A stretch of 64,000 bases of DNA from Planctomycetota bacterium (GTDB lineage Bacteria > Planctomycetota > UBA1135 > GCA-002686595), in contig JADJLZ010000009.1 of the NCBI GenBank assembly GCA_016709875.1, positions 186,001-250,000 on the forward strand, in the 5' to 3' direction. Shown here piece by piece: positions 8,900 to 17,398 of this stretch. The translations under genes and the position numbers were made by a program. The notes beneath the pieces are model-generated. The model was not told the DNA's origin. It saw only the letters and a program-made list of their open reading frames with translations, and made no database searches. Positions within the stretch are counted from its first letter, which is position 1; each line of letters opens with the position of its first letter.

Positions 8900-10036
8900 G
8901 TGCAGTTTTTTCCAGTCAGGCGGGCGTGGCTCGCCCCGCTCGCCCTCGTGCTCGGCGCCTGTCAGGTGCTGCCACCTCCCGAGGGCGCGCGCGCGACGCA
9001 GGGCTCGGTGCGCGCCGGCACCCCGGCGGAGGCGCGCATCGTCGCCGAGGCGCTCGACGCGCTCGCACCGCGCGTGCGCGCGCTGATCCCGGATGCGCGC
9101 ACGCGACCGCTCTCGGTCTGGGTGCAAGACGTGCCCGAGCTCTACTGGCTGCCGCGCACGGTGATGCCCGAGGCCGATGGCTTCTACGCGCCGGGGATGC
9201 ACCGCATCCACTTGCGGCGCGAGGCCGAGGACCTCGACCGCACGCTCGCGCACGAACTCGTGCACGCCACGCTCGGTCCGAGCTGGGAGGTGCTCCCCGG
9301 GACGCTCGAGGAGGGCGTGTGCGACGTGCTCGCCGCGCAGGTCTGTCCCGCGAGCGCCGCGCGACTGCGCGCGGGACGGCTCTCGAGCGCGAGCCTGGCG
9401 CTGGGCAGCATCTCGCTCGAGCTCTCGGGCTCGCTGCCCGCGGACGCGGCGCCAAGCGGCGTCGAGATCCGCTTCCTGGCCCACTTGCGCCTGGATGGGC
9501 CCGCGAGCGTCCCCGTCGATCCGCTGGACGTGTTCCGCTCCAGCGCGGGTCTGTCCTCCGCGAAGCTCTCTCCGCACGTCAAGAAAGCGCTCTACGGCCT
9601 GGCGGGGATGGTCGTGCAGCGCATCGTGGATCGCTCCGGCATCGCCGGCCTGCACGAGCTGTGTCTGCGCGCCGCGCGCGAGAACGAAGACCAGATCCCC
9701 GCCGACTGGATCCTCGAGGCGGCCGGGCTCGACCGCGATCCGGAACACTGGCGCCGTGCGCTGCTCGAGGGCATCGGCCCGCAGGAGCTGGCCGAGTTCG
9801 TGCGCGGCCATTCCGAGCTCGCGACCCCCGCACTGCTCGAATTCCTGGGCGCCGGCGCCTGCGAGGCCTCGCCGGGGCTCGTGCTCGCGCGCCTGTCGGC
9901 CTGCGTGCGGTTGCCCGAGAGCGGCGCCAGCCTCGACCTGCTCTCCGAACCGGCCGTGCGCGCCTCGCTGATGCGCGCCCTCCAGCACGAGTTGGGGAAG
10001 AAGCCCGGGCGCCGTGCGTCCACGCTCCCGCCATGA
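8900..10036 (+). CDS. putative zinc-metallopeptidase lipoprotein (HExxH)
   Basis: A 378-residue exported lipoprotein of unrecognised family. The start is GTG at 8900, preceded by GGGGAGG with an 8-nt spacer; lipobox LVLGAC places the lipidated Cys at 21. The sequence LAHELVHATLGPSWEVLPG has HExxH at 118-122, followed by EEG at 137-139, the spacing expected of a gluzincin-type zinc site. The C-terminal half is helical and lacks further motifs. Its stop overlaps the ATG of the next gene (ATGA), so the two are translationally coupled. Metallopeptidase activity is inferred from the motif only. Confidence 0.7.
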   Translation: MQFFPVRRAWLAPLALVLGACQVLPPPEGARATQGSVRAGTPAEARIVAEALDALAPRVRALIPDARTRPLSVWVQDVPELYWLPRTVMPEADGFYAPGMHRIHLRREAEDLDRTLAHELVHATLGPSWEVLPGTLEEGVCDVLAAQVCPASAARLRAGRLSSASLALGSISLELSGSLPADAAPSGVEIRFLAHLRLDGPASVPVDPLDVFRSSAGLSSAKLSPHVKKALYGLAGMVVQRIVDRSGIAGLHELCLRAARENEDQIPADWILEAAGLDRDPEHWRRALLEGIGPQELAEFVRGHSELATPALLEFLGAGACEASPGLVLARLSACVRLPESGASLDLLSEPAVRASLMRALQHELGKKPGRRASTLPP

Positions 10037-10347
10037 GGAAATCCCTGATCTTCGCCGTCGGCCTCGCCGGTCTGGTTGCCTCGGTCTTCGCCTTGCGCGG
10101 GAGCGGCTCCGCGGTCGAGAAGCGCACCGACTACTACGCCAACGGCCAGGTCCAGAGCGAGTACGTGCTGCACGAGGGCGTCCGCGACGGCGCCTGCCAC
10201 CGCTACTGGCCGGACGGCAAGCCGCTGGCCGAGGGCGAGTTCCAACACGGCGAGATGAGCGGCGAGTGGAGCTTCTGGAACCAGGACGGGGCGCTCGACG
10301 CCTCGCGCAGCGGGCGCTACGTCGCGGGCAAGTTCCTCGGCGGCTGA
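10033..10347 (+). CDS. small exported MORN-variant (YwqK-like) protein
   Basis: A 104-residue protein with an N-terminal hydrophobic signal or anchor (residues 4-21), then MORN-variant repeats: YYANGQVQSEYVLHEGVRDG, YWPDGKPLAEGEFQHGEMSG and FWNQDGALDASRSGRYVAGK. These 20-residue beta-hairpin units build elongated sheets that bind lipid or protein. A homologous six-repeat lipoprotein occurs at 25100-25654. It is coupled by ATGA overlap to the HExxH lipoprotein upstream. The 3' end overlaps the convergent pterin gene by 31 nt. The name YwqK antitoxin is sometimes attached to such repeats, but nothing here supports a toxin pair. Confidence 0.75.
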   Translation: MRKSLIFAVGLAGLVASVFALRGSGSAVEKRTDYYANGQVQSEYVLHEGVRDGACHRYWPDGKPLAEGEFQHGEMSGEWSFWNQDGALDASRSGRYVAGKFLGG

Positions 10348-10844
10348 GCGCCGGCCTCGCTCTCGAAGGTGTACACGCCGCGCTGGCCGCTGGTCTCCTC
10401 GACCGCCAGGCGCATGCGCGCGATGCGCACGTCGGGGAAGAGCTTCGCGATGCGCGCCGCCAGCTCGCGGCCGAACCAGGTGGCGAGGTTCTCCGAGCTC
10501 GTGTTGTTGATCGCGAGCACGATCACGTCCTCGCGCGGCACGCGGTAGAAGCGATCCAGGTAGACGACCTCGATCGAGCCGCCCGACTCGCTCCAGCGCA
10601 GCACCGGGTGCCGGCCGGGGACGATCCAGTGCTCGTCGAGCTCATCGCAGATCGCGCGCACGACCGGCTTGATGGCCTTGAAGTCCATCACCAGGCCGTG
10701 GCTCGTGAGCTGGCCCTCGAGCTCGACGAAGACACGGTAGTTGTGCCCGTGCAGCCGCTCCGCGCTCCCGTCGGGAAAGATCAGGAAGTGCGCGGCGGAG
10801 AACTTGAAGGCCTCCTTCTGGAGGTCGATGGCCCAGCGTTCCAT
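10317..10844 (-). CDS. 6-pyruvoyltetrahydropterin synthase paralogue, PTPS-III type
   Basis: A 175-residue T-fold enzyme of the PTPS/QueD family. Zinc ligands are H19 (FSAAHFL), H32 and H34 (LHGHNY). The residue pattern before the HGH pair is E29-R-L-H32-G-H34, i.e. ExxHGH, rather than the CxxxHGH of QueD; there is no Cys near it. In the established PTPS classification, ExxHGH marks PTPS-III, which makes 6-hydroxymethyl-dihydropterin from dihydroneopterin triphosphate and stands in for FolB in folate synthesis. Automated pipelines would probably name it QueD. It is monocistronic and divergent from the pilin-like gene 89 nt away. The family is certain; the subtype rests on the motif. Confidence 0.85.
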   Translation of the reverse strand: MERWAIDLQKEAFKFSAAHFLIFPDGSAERLHGHNYRVFVELEGQLTSHGLVMDFKAIKPVVRAICDELDEHWIVPGRHPVLRWSESGGSIEVVYLDRFYRVPREDVIVLAINNTSSENLATWFGRELAARIAKLFPDVRIARMRLAVEETSGQRGVYTFESEAGAQPPRNLPAT

Positions 10845-10933
10845 GCGCGCACAAGGTTAGCGCCTCCGACACGGAAAGTCCTTCCAGCGGCTGCGCTCAA
10901 GCCCGACCGCCCCGGCGATCCGATACAGGCGCC

Positions 10934-11453
10934 ATGTCTCCCCGACCGCGCATCGCCGGATTTTCACGCGTTGACCTGCTGTTGATCGTCGCCCTGGCCC
11001 TGATCCTGGCCTTCATGATGGTCCCGAGCCTCACGGCGCGCATGGCGACCCGCCGCGACGCGCAGCGCCTGGAGAGGACGCCAACGCATCGAGAGCGCGA
11101 TCACGCGCTACTGGACCGACCACCACTGCTGGCCGCCGGCGCACGAGAACCCCACGCACGACGACTGGGACGTCTCGACGGATGGCGACTTCATCCCGGC
11201 GCTGGTCGAGGGCGGATACCTGCCCGCGATGCCCGCCGACCCGCTCAACGACGAGGAGTACCAATACCGCTACCGCGTCTTCCCCAAAGGCAGCTTCGCC
11301 TGCTCGGCGGACGGACCGACTTTCGTCCTGGGCGTGCGCAAGCTCGAGATGGTCTCTTCGAAGAAGCTGCAAGAGCACGGTTTCCGCTGCCCCGAGCGGG
11401 ACTTCACCCAGGAGTTCGCCTGGGTGAGCGGCAACTCCTACCCCGAGCACTGA
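10934..11453 (+). pseudogene. type IV pilin-like protein gene with a frameshift
   Basis: The ATG at 10934 opens a prepilin-like N-terminus: basic leader PRPRIAGF, then a hydrophobic helix SRVDLLLIVALALILAF with an acidic residue (D) at mature position 5, the pilin/pseudopilin pattern. Around 11073-11082 the coding frame moves by +1. The original frame runs into low-complexity Arg/Pro-rich translation, while the next frame continues sensibly as RIESAITRYWTDHHCW and ends at 11453 in FAWVSGNSYPEH. Joined by skipping one base, the product would be about 172 residues, a normal pseudopilin size. Either the gene is decayed or the assembly carries one extra base. No type IV pilus or type II secretion genes are nearby. 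Confidence 0.65.
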
Positions 11454-11502
11454 ACGCCGCGGGGCAAGACGCGCGAGCGCGCGCCTGCTACATTCGCCGC
11501 GA

Positions 11503-12336
11503 ATGGAGCCCCGCACCCGCCGCGTCCGGCCTCAGGCTCTCGATCTTGAGTTCGAGATCCTCGAGGGCGACTCCGTCATCGGACCGGCGATCGAGCAGGG
11601 CGGCTGGGAGGCGCACGAGAGCGCGCTCTTCCGCGCGCACCTCGTGCCGGGCGCGCGCGTCCTCGACCTGGGCGCGAACATCGGCTGGTTCAGCACGCTC
11701 GCGGTGCTCGCCGGCTGCCAGGTGCACGCCTTCGAGCCCGTGCCGCACATCGCCGAGGTCTGCGCGCGCAATCTCGAACGCGCCAACGCCAAGGGCCCGG
11801 GCAAGGCCGTGCTGCACCGCTGCGCCGCCGCCGAGCGCGCCGGGCGCGCGCGCATCGCGCTCTCGGCGCGCAACCAGGGCGACAACCGCGTGCTCGACGG
11901 CACCCAGCGCCCCAGCGACATGGGCGAGGGCGAGACGGTCCAGATCGAACTCGCGCGCGTCGACGACCTCGTCGAGGGCCCCGTGCGCGTGCTGAAGATC
12001 GACACGCAGGGCTCGGAGTGGCTCGCGCTGTCCGGCATGCCGCGCGTGCTCGCCGCGAGTCCACAGCTCGCGCTGCTGCTCGAGTTCTGGCCCTACGCGT
12101 TGCGCGGCGCGCAGCCCGGGGTGCTGCTCGACTTCCTCGAAGCCCAGGGCTTCACGCTCGGCAAGGCGACCGCAGCGCCCTACCCGATGCGCAAGGAACG
12201 CATCCTGCGCCAGGCGCTCGCGCGCGATCCGGTCAAGGGCGGCCTAGACCTGTACGGCACGCGCGGCCTGCCCTTCCACGCGCTCGGACTCGGGGCGCGG
12301 CTGCACGGGATGTGGCGCGCGCAGCGCGAGGAGTGA
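11503..12336 (+). CDS. FkbM-family SAM-dependent methyltransferase
   Basis: A 277-residue class I methyltransferase. Motif I is VLDLGANIGWFSTLAVLAG (about 53-71), followed by AFEPVPHIAEVCARNLERAN (motif II, acidic residue binding the SAM ribose) and the FkbM hallmark VRVLKIDTQGSEWLALSGMP near 165. FkbM members O-methylate sugars or polyketides; no substrate can be assigned here. No signal peptide, so cytosolic. It is followed after 4 nt by an amidohydrolase gene, with which it is probably co-transcribed. Confidence 0.85.
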   Translation: MEPRTRRVRPQALDLEFEILEGDSVIGPAIEQGGWEAHESALFRAHLVPGARVLDLGANIGWFSTLAVLAGCQVHAFEPVPHIAEVCARNLERANAKGPGKAVLHRCAAAERAGRARIALSARNQGDNRVLDGTQRPSDMGEGETVQIELARVDDLVEGPVRVLKIDTQGSEWLALSGMPRVLAASPQLALLLEFWPYALRGAQPGVLLDFLEAQGFTLGKATAAPYPMRKERILRQALARDPVKGGLDLYGTRGLPFHALGLGARLHGMWRAQREE

Positions 12337-12340
12337 ACCC

Positions 12341-13273
12341 ATGAGCCTGGTCGACTTCCACACGCACTACTTCTCGCGCGTCTTCTTCGACACGCTCGCC
12401 GCGCAGTCGCCACTGCCGGGCACGCCCGCGGAGAAGCTCGAGGCGCTCGCGCGCAAGACCGGCATCGAGTTGCCGCCCTCGGACGGCGCGCAGCACCGCG
12501 AGCGCTGGCTGAGCGTGATGCGCGAGCACGGCATCGCGCACCTGGCGAGCTTCGCCAGCCTGCCCGAGGAGATCGCCGAGGTCGGCGCCGCGGCGCTCGC
12601 CTCGGACGGCCGCATCAGCGGCTTCGCGCTGCTCAATCCGCGCGCCCCCGGCTGCGCCGAGAAGGCCGAGGCCGCGCTCGCCGGCGGCGGCCACAAGGGC
12701 GTGCTGCTGTTCCCCGCGCTGCACGGCTATTGCGTCGACCAGCCGGAAGTGCGCCCGCTCTTCGAGGTGCTCGAGCGGCGCAAGGCGATCGCCTTCGTGC
12801 ACTGCGGGCTGTTCGTGGTCAAGTTGCGCGACCTGCTCGGCTTCCCGCGCACGCAGGACCTGCGCCGCGCCGATCCGCTGGCGCTGATCCCGGTCGCCAA
12901 TGCGTTCCCGAACGTGCGCTTCGTGATCCCGCACTTCGGCGCGGGCTTCCTGCGCGAGACGCTGATGGCGGGCGCGCAGTGCCCCAACGTCTACGTCGAC
13001 AGCTCCTCCTCCAACGCCTGGATGGCGACGCAGTGCCCGCGCGTCACGCTGCGCGAGGTCTTCGAACGCGCGCTCGAGGTCTTCGGGCCCGCTCGCGTGC
13101 TCTTCGGCACCGATTCGACGGTCTTTCCAGCCGGCTGGCAGGCCAAGCGCCACGAGGAGCAGCGCGCGCTGCTCGGCGCGCTTGGCGCCAGCGCGCCGGA
13201 TCAGGAGCGCATCTTCGCCGGCAACGCGCGCGCCCTGCTCGGACTCCCGCCGAGCGCTACCAGTGCACGCTGA
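12341..13273 (+). CDS. amidohydrolase-2 family TIM-barrel metal-dependent hydrolase
   Basis: A 310-residue cytosolic protein of the amidohydrolase_2 family. It opens with VDFHTHYF, the HxH metal motif at strand 1, has FVHCGLF mid-protein, VIPHFGAGFLRE for the next metal histidine, and LFGTDSTVFPAGW, the late Asp motif with a family-typical GTD. Members include decarboxylases and hydrolases of aromatic acids and diverse uncharacterised enzymes, so substrate is open. The start is 4 nt after the FkbM stop. The 3' end overlaps the convergent secreted-protein gene by 17 nt. Confidence 0.8.
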   Translation: MSLVDFHTHYFSRVFFDTLAAQSPLPGTPAEKLEALARKTGIELPPSDGAQHRERWLSVMREHGIAHLASFASLPEEIAEVGAAALASDGRISGFALLNPRAPGCAEKAEAALAGGGHKGVLLFPALHGYCVDQPEVRPLFEVLERRKAIAFVHCGLFVVKLRDLLGFPRTQDLRRADPLALIPVANAFPNVRFVIPHFGAGFLRETLMAGAQCPNVYVDSSSSNAWMATQCPRVTLREVFERALEVFGPARVLFGTDSTVFPAGWQAKRHEEQRALLGALGASAPDQERIFAGNARALLGLPPSATSAR

Positions 13274-14288
13274 CGGAGTTCGTCACGTTGTAGGTCCCGC
13301 CCGAGGGGCAGAAGCTCGAACTCGGGTCGCGGTAGTAGGTCTGGTAGTGGCGCAGGCTCCCGGCCGTGAGCGGATCCCCCAGCTGCGCTGAGCGCTGCGT
13401 GATCGAGAGCTCTGCCCCGACGGGGTAACTGACCGAGCCGCCCGAGGCGGGCTTGACCACCAGGCGCTTCAGCACGCCCCCGACGCAGCGCAGGCCATCG
13501 CCGAAGGGCACGGGCGAGATCGTCGCCGTGCCCTGCAGGAAGACCGAGCTCGCGTTCGGCAATTCGCCGCTCGCGTGCAGCACGACCGTGTCGGGCGAGA
13601 CACTGCCGCTCGCGTCGAGTTCGGCGCCGCCGGTGGCGGCCGAGTTGTTGCAGCCGCGCCCAGGAAGTCCGCTGTTCGCGCACGGGCAGGCCGCCAGCGA
13701 GCCGTCGCCCTCGCAGCCCGAGTCGAAGGAGCTGGAATCGATCGTGACCCCGTCGACCAGCCCGAAGAAGACACCCGAGTCGCTCGGCCCGCCGCCGACC
13801 AGGCGCAGGTGGTCGAAGCTCACGCCGCTCACCGAGAGTGTGTAGTGCTGGATGCTGAAGCCGCCGGGGATCGTGATCCCGTTGCTGGCGACGACGCTCG
13901 CGCCCTGGTAAGCCTCGAGCGTGACCGTGTTCCCGGCGTAGGAACCGAAGAGGTAGAGCTCGAGCGAGGCGTGGCTCGCGCTCGCGCCCGTGCTCATCTC
14001 GTAGGACTTCGTGCGCCCGAACGAGGCGCCCGGTCCGGGCGACCAGCCCGTCGCGCCCACGCAGTTGGGCGAGCTGAATCCGGGCTGGCCCGCGAGCGTC
14101 CCGTCGGCCTGCTCGCAGATGAACGAGGCCGTGCCGATCGGCTGCAGCGTGTTGTCGAGGTTCGAGAACGTGATCCCCGACTCGGTGTACACGACCCCGA
14201 GGATGCCCTCGGCGTTGGCGTCGAAGTTGGCCGTGCCGGCGAACGCGGGGACGGAGCAGACGAGCAGGGCGATGGGCGCGAATTTCAT
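13257..14288 (-). CDS. secreted protein with lineage-type Cys-rich C-terminal domain
   Basis: A 343-residue exported protein: signal peptide MKFAPIALLVCSVPAFA, then a beta-rich domain (20-195) resembling PEP-CTERM/choice-of-anchor jelly rolls (repeated Gly/Ser/Thr strands, LELYLFGSYAGNTVTLEAYQ). Residues 201-343 form a domain also found in the genes at 23675 and 38016: CPCANSGLPGRGCNNSAATG, then FLQGT, FGDGLRCVGGVLKRL and the terminal YYRDPSSSFCP...W block. The paired cysteines suggest disulphides outside the cytoplasm. The start at 14288 coincides with the signal peptide. The function of the N-terminal domain is unknown. Confidence 0.75.
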   Translation of the reverse strand: MKFAPIALLVCSVPAFAGTANFDANAEGILGVVYTESGITFSNLDNTLQPIGTASFICEQADGTLAGQPGFSSPNCVGATGWSPGPGASFGRTKSYEMSTGASASHASLELYLFGSYAGNTVTLEAYQGASVVASNGITIPGGFSIQHYTLSVSGVSFDHLRLVGGGPSDSGVFFGLVDGVTIDSSSFDSGCEGDGSLAACPCANSGLPGRGCNNSAATGGAELDASGSVSPDTVVLHASGELPNASSVFLQGTATISPVPFGDGLRCVGGVLKRLVVKPASGGSVSYPVGAELSITQRSAQLGDPLTAGSLRHYQTYYRDPSSSFCPSGGTYNVTNSVSVHW

Positions 14289-14339
14289 GGCGGATTCCTC
14301 GCCCGCCATCCTAGCGCGAGCGCGGCGCCTTGGGCGGCC

Positions 14340-16028
14340 TCACTTCGCGCGCGCGCCCCCCGCGAGCTGCGCCAGGCGTGTCGCGCGGAACTCGCTGCCC
14401 GGTTTCCAGGCTGGCCAAGCGTCCTCGGTGGCGATCGTGCGTCCGAGTTCGTAGAGCAACTCGACGTCCTCCACGGCGCCCGCGAGATCCCACTCGTCGC
14501 GCAGCTCGTCACCCGGCTTGTGGTAGCGCTCGCGCGTGTAGAGTGTCCAGAGGCGCTTGCCCTCGCCCGAAGGCGCGCCGATCAAGTCCACGCCGCCATC
14601 GGCGTACACCGCCGGCACTCCGGCGCGCGCGAACTCGAAGTGGTCGGACCGGTAGTAGTAGCCCTTCTCCGGCTCGCTGTCGCCGCGCAGCACGCGGCCG
14701 TGGCGGTGCAGCAAGTCCTCGAGCTGCGCGTCGATCGTCGTGCGGCCCAGGCCCACCGAGATGAGGTCGCGCGTGCGTCCGAAGGGGTTCAGGCTGTCCA
14801 TGTTGATGTCACACAGCGTCTTCTCGAGCGGGTAGAGCGGGTGTTCGGCGTACCAGCGCGCGCCGAGCAGGCCCTTCTCCTCGGCCGTAGTCGCCAGGAA
14901 CAGCACGGAGCGCGGCGGCGGCGCGAGCGCGGGATCGCGGAACGCGGCCGCGATCTCGAGCAGTCCGGCGACACCCGAGGCGTTGTCGACCGCACCGTTG
15001 TAGATCTTGTCGTTCGGGAGCGAGTCGTCGCGGCCCAGGTGATCCCAGTGCGCGGTGTAGACGACGTACTCGTCCTTGCGCAGCGGGTCGCTGCCCGGCA
15101 GGCGCGCGACCACGTTGCGCGAGCGGATCTCGCGCATGTCGTTGTGCACGCGCAGCTCGGCGCGCAGTTCTTTGAACGCGACCGGCTTGAACTCGCGCGT
15201 CGCGGCCTGGCGCTTGAGCTCCTCGAAATCCAGGCCACCGGCGCTGAAGAGTTCCTTGGCCTTGTCCTGGCGCAGCCAGCCCTCGACCGGCGCGCGGCGC
15301 ACGTTGCCGCCCGCGTCGGCGAGGTCGAAGTTCTCGTGCGTCCAACTCGACTGCACGACGCCGAAGGGATAACCCGCGGGACCTTCCTCGTGCACGAGCA
15401 GCACCGCCGCGGCCTGCTTGCGCGCGGCGATCTCGTACTTGTACGTCCAGCGGCCGAAGTAGGTCATCGCCTTGCCCTCGAACACGCGCTCGTCCAGGCG
15501 CGAGGGGTCGTGCGAATCTGCGACCGGCGGATCGTTGACGAGCATCACGATCACCTTGCCGCGCACGTCGACGCCCTTGTAGTCGTCCCAGCCGTATTCG
15601 GGCGCGTCGACGCCGTAGCCGACGAAGAGCACCTCGTCGGCCTTGACGTCGATGTCGGGCGTGAAGCGGCGCGAAAAGGCCACGCACTCGCCGGGGCAGT
15701 CCAGTTGCATGCGCGTCTCGCCGCGCACGAACGCGACGCTGGGCTTGGAGAAGATGCCGACCATCGGAACCTCCTGCACCCAGGTCCCGTCGGGGTTGCC
15801 GGGCTGCAGGCCGAGCGACTGAAACTGCGTCGAGAGGTAGCGCACGGTCAGCTCCTCCCCGGGCGTGCCCGGCCCGCGGCCCTCGTAGCGGTCCGAGCCG
15901 AGCTCCGCGATGTGCGCGCGCAATTCGAGCGACTGGATGCCGCGCGGCCGCGGCTGGAAAGCCTCGGGAAGGATCGTCGCACAACCGGCCGCGGCGAGAA
16001 CGCCGAGCGTGAGCATTCGAGTCTTCAT
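14340..16028 (-). CDS. M28-family zinc aminopeptidase lipoprotein with PA domain
   Basis: A 562-residue exported peptidase. The signal ends in lipobox LAAAGC (Cys16). A PA (protease-associated) insert lies at about 115-260. The M28 catalytic domain (about 300-540) shows the two-zinc ligands and catalytic pair: H327 and D329 in TAHWDH, D348 in GAVDNASG, E383-E384 in TAEEKGLLG, D411 in INMDSLNP and H463 in YRSDHFEF. Such enzymes release N-terminal amino acids from peptides outside the cytoplasm. The ATG at 16028 is divergent from the decarboxylase gene, with only 20 nt between starts, so promoters must overlap. Confidence 0.9.
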   Translation of the reverse strand: MKTRMLTLGVLAAAGCATILPEAFQPRPRGIQSLELRAHIAELGSDRYEGRGPGTPGEELTVRYLSTQFQSLGLQPGNPDGTWVQEVPMVGIFSKPSVAFVRGETRMQLDCPGECVAFSRRFTPDIDVKADEVLFVGYGVDAPEYGWDDYKGVDVRGKVIVMLVNDPPVADSHDPSRLDERVFEGKAMTYFGRWTYKYEIAARKQAAAVLLVHEEGPAGYPFGVVQSSWTHENFDLADAGGNVRRAPVEGWLRQDKAKELFSAGGLDFEELKRQAATREFKPVAFKELRAELRVHNDMREIRSRNVVARLPGSDPLRKDEYVVYTAHWDHLGRDDSLPNDKIYNGAVDNASGVAGLLEIAAAFRDPALAPPPRSVLFLATTAEEKGLLGARWYAEHPLYPLEKTLCDINMDSLNPFGRTRDLISVGLGRTTIDAQLEDLLHRHGRVLRGDSEPEKGYYYRSDHFEFARAGVPAVYADGGVDLIGAPSGEGKRLWTLYTRERYHKPGDELRDEWDLAGAVEDVELLYELGRTIATEDAWPAWKPGSEFRATRLAQLAGGARAK

Positions 16029-16048
16029 CGTGGCAGCATGGTAGCGCC

Positions 16049-17398
16049 ATGACGCTGGAGACAAGATCCCTAACCGCCCTCTCCGAAGCCCTCGCCGAGC
16101 TCGAACGCGGTTTCGCCGGACTGCCCGCGCACGAGGCCGAGCTCCCGCCCGCGGAGTTCGAGCGCATGCGCCGCGTGCTGCTCGAGCTCGCCCGTCGGCT
16201 GCACGACAACTTCCCCTATCCGCACCCGCTCTACGCGGGGCAGATGCTCACCCCGCCGCACCCGCTCGCGCGCAGCGCCTACGCGCTCGCGCAGTGGATC
16301 AACCCCAACAACCACGCGCTCGACGGCGGCCGCGCCACCTCGGCCCTCGAGCGCGTGGCTGTCAATGAACTCGGCGCCATGTTCGGCTGGCCCGAGCAGC
16401 TCGGCCACGTGACCAGCGGCGGGACGTTGGCGAATCTCGAGGCACTGTGGGTCGCCGGACGGCTGCAGCCGGGTGCGACGATCCTCGCCAGCGCGCAGGC
16501 GCACTACACGCACGCGCGCTTGAGCGAGGTGCTCGGCCTGGCCTTCGAGAGCGTCCCGAGCGACGCGCTCGGGCGCATGGACGCCAACGCGCTCGAGGCG
16601 CGCCTGGCGCGCAGCGGCGTCGGGTTGGTCGTGGCGACGCTGGGCACGACCTCGACCGGCTCGGTCGATCCGCTGCCGCGCGTGCTCGAACTCGCGCGCA
16701 AGGCGGGCGCGCGCGTGCACGCCGACGCGGCCTACGGCGGCTACTTCGGCCTCGCGCGCAACCTCGAGCCGCACGCACGCGAGGCCTTCGCGGCTCTGGC
16801 GCACGTCGACTCGATCGCGATCGACCCGCACAAGCACGGGCTGCAACCCTACGGCTGCGGCGTGATCCTCTTCCGCGATCCCTCGGTCGGCAGGTTCTAC
16901 AAGCACGATTCGCCCTACACGTATTTCAGCTCGGACGAGCTGCACCTGGGCGAGATCACGCTCGAGTGCTCACGGCCCGGCGCGGCCTCGGCGGCGCTGT
17001 GGGCGACGCAGCAGATGTTCCCGCTCGTGCCCGGGGGGCCCTTCGCGCGCGGCCTCGAGAGCTCGCTCCGCGCCGCGCGGGCGCTCTTCGCCGAGCTCGC
17101 GCGCGACGAGCGCTGGCGCATGCTCTTCGAGCCCGAGCTCGACATCCTGGTGTGGGCGCCGCGCGAGCAGAGCGCCCGCGCGACCTCGGCGCGCTCGCGC
17201 GCACTGTTCGGGGCCGCGGCCAAACGCAACCTGCACCTCGCGCTCGCGACGCTGCCGCGCGCGCTGCTCGAACCGCACTGGAAGGACCTCGAGTGGGACG
17301 CGCAGAGCGCGACCGTGCTGCGCTCGTGCCTCTTGAAGCCCGAGCACGAGAGCTGGGTGCCGCGCATCGCGGCGATCCTGCGCGAGCTGCAGGACTAG
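16049..17398 (+). CDS. PLP-dependent group II amino acid decarboxylase family protein
   Basis: A 449-residue fold-type I PLP enzyme of the glutamate/tyrosine/aromatic decarboxylase family. Motifs: VTSGGTLANLEALW (121-134, phosphate binding), AHYTH at 151-155 (cofactor-stacking His), HADAAYGG with D226 and DPHKHG with the Schiff-base K262. The N-terminal part FPYPHPLYAGQMLTPPHPLA fits the substrate-pocket segment of this family. Substrate cannot be inferred: aspartate, glutamate, aromatic amino acids and sphingosine-phosphate-lyase-like roles are all possible. Its stop overlaps the convergent cytochrome gene by 4 nt. Confidence 0.85.
   Translation: MTLETRSLTALSEALAELERGFAGLPAHEAELPPAEFERMRRVLLELARRLHDNFPYPHPLYAGQMLTPPHPLARSAYALAQWINPNNHALDGGRATSALERVAVNELGAMFGWPEQLGHVTSGGTLANLEALWVAGRLQPGATILASAQAHYTHARLSEVLGLAFESVPSDALGRMDANALEARLARSGVGLVVATLGTTSTGSVDPLPRVLELARKAGARVHADAAYGGYFGLARNLEPHAREAFAALAHVDSIAIDPHKHGLQPYGCGVILFRDPSVGRFYKHDSPYTYFSSDELHLGEITLECSRPGAASAALWATQQMFPLVPGGPFARGLESSLRAARALFAELARDERWRMLFEPELDILVWAPREQSARATSARSRALFGAAAKRNLHLALATLPRALLEPHWKDLEWDAQSATVLRSCLLKPEHESWVPRIAAILRELQD

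Noticed and set aside
6836..9988. A 1050-codon open frame on the minus strand across miaB, the GT9 gene and the HExxH lipoprotein gene
   Set aside because: Overlaps three supported genes, no recognisable domain, high-GC antisense composition.
10934..11453. Start of a type IV pilus or type II secretion locus
   Set aside because: Only one pilin-like gene, frameshifted, and no ATPase, platform protein or prepilin peptidase nearby.
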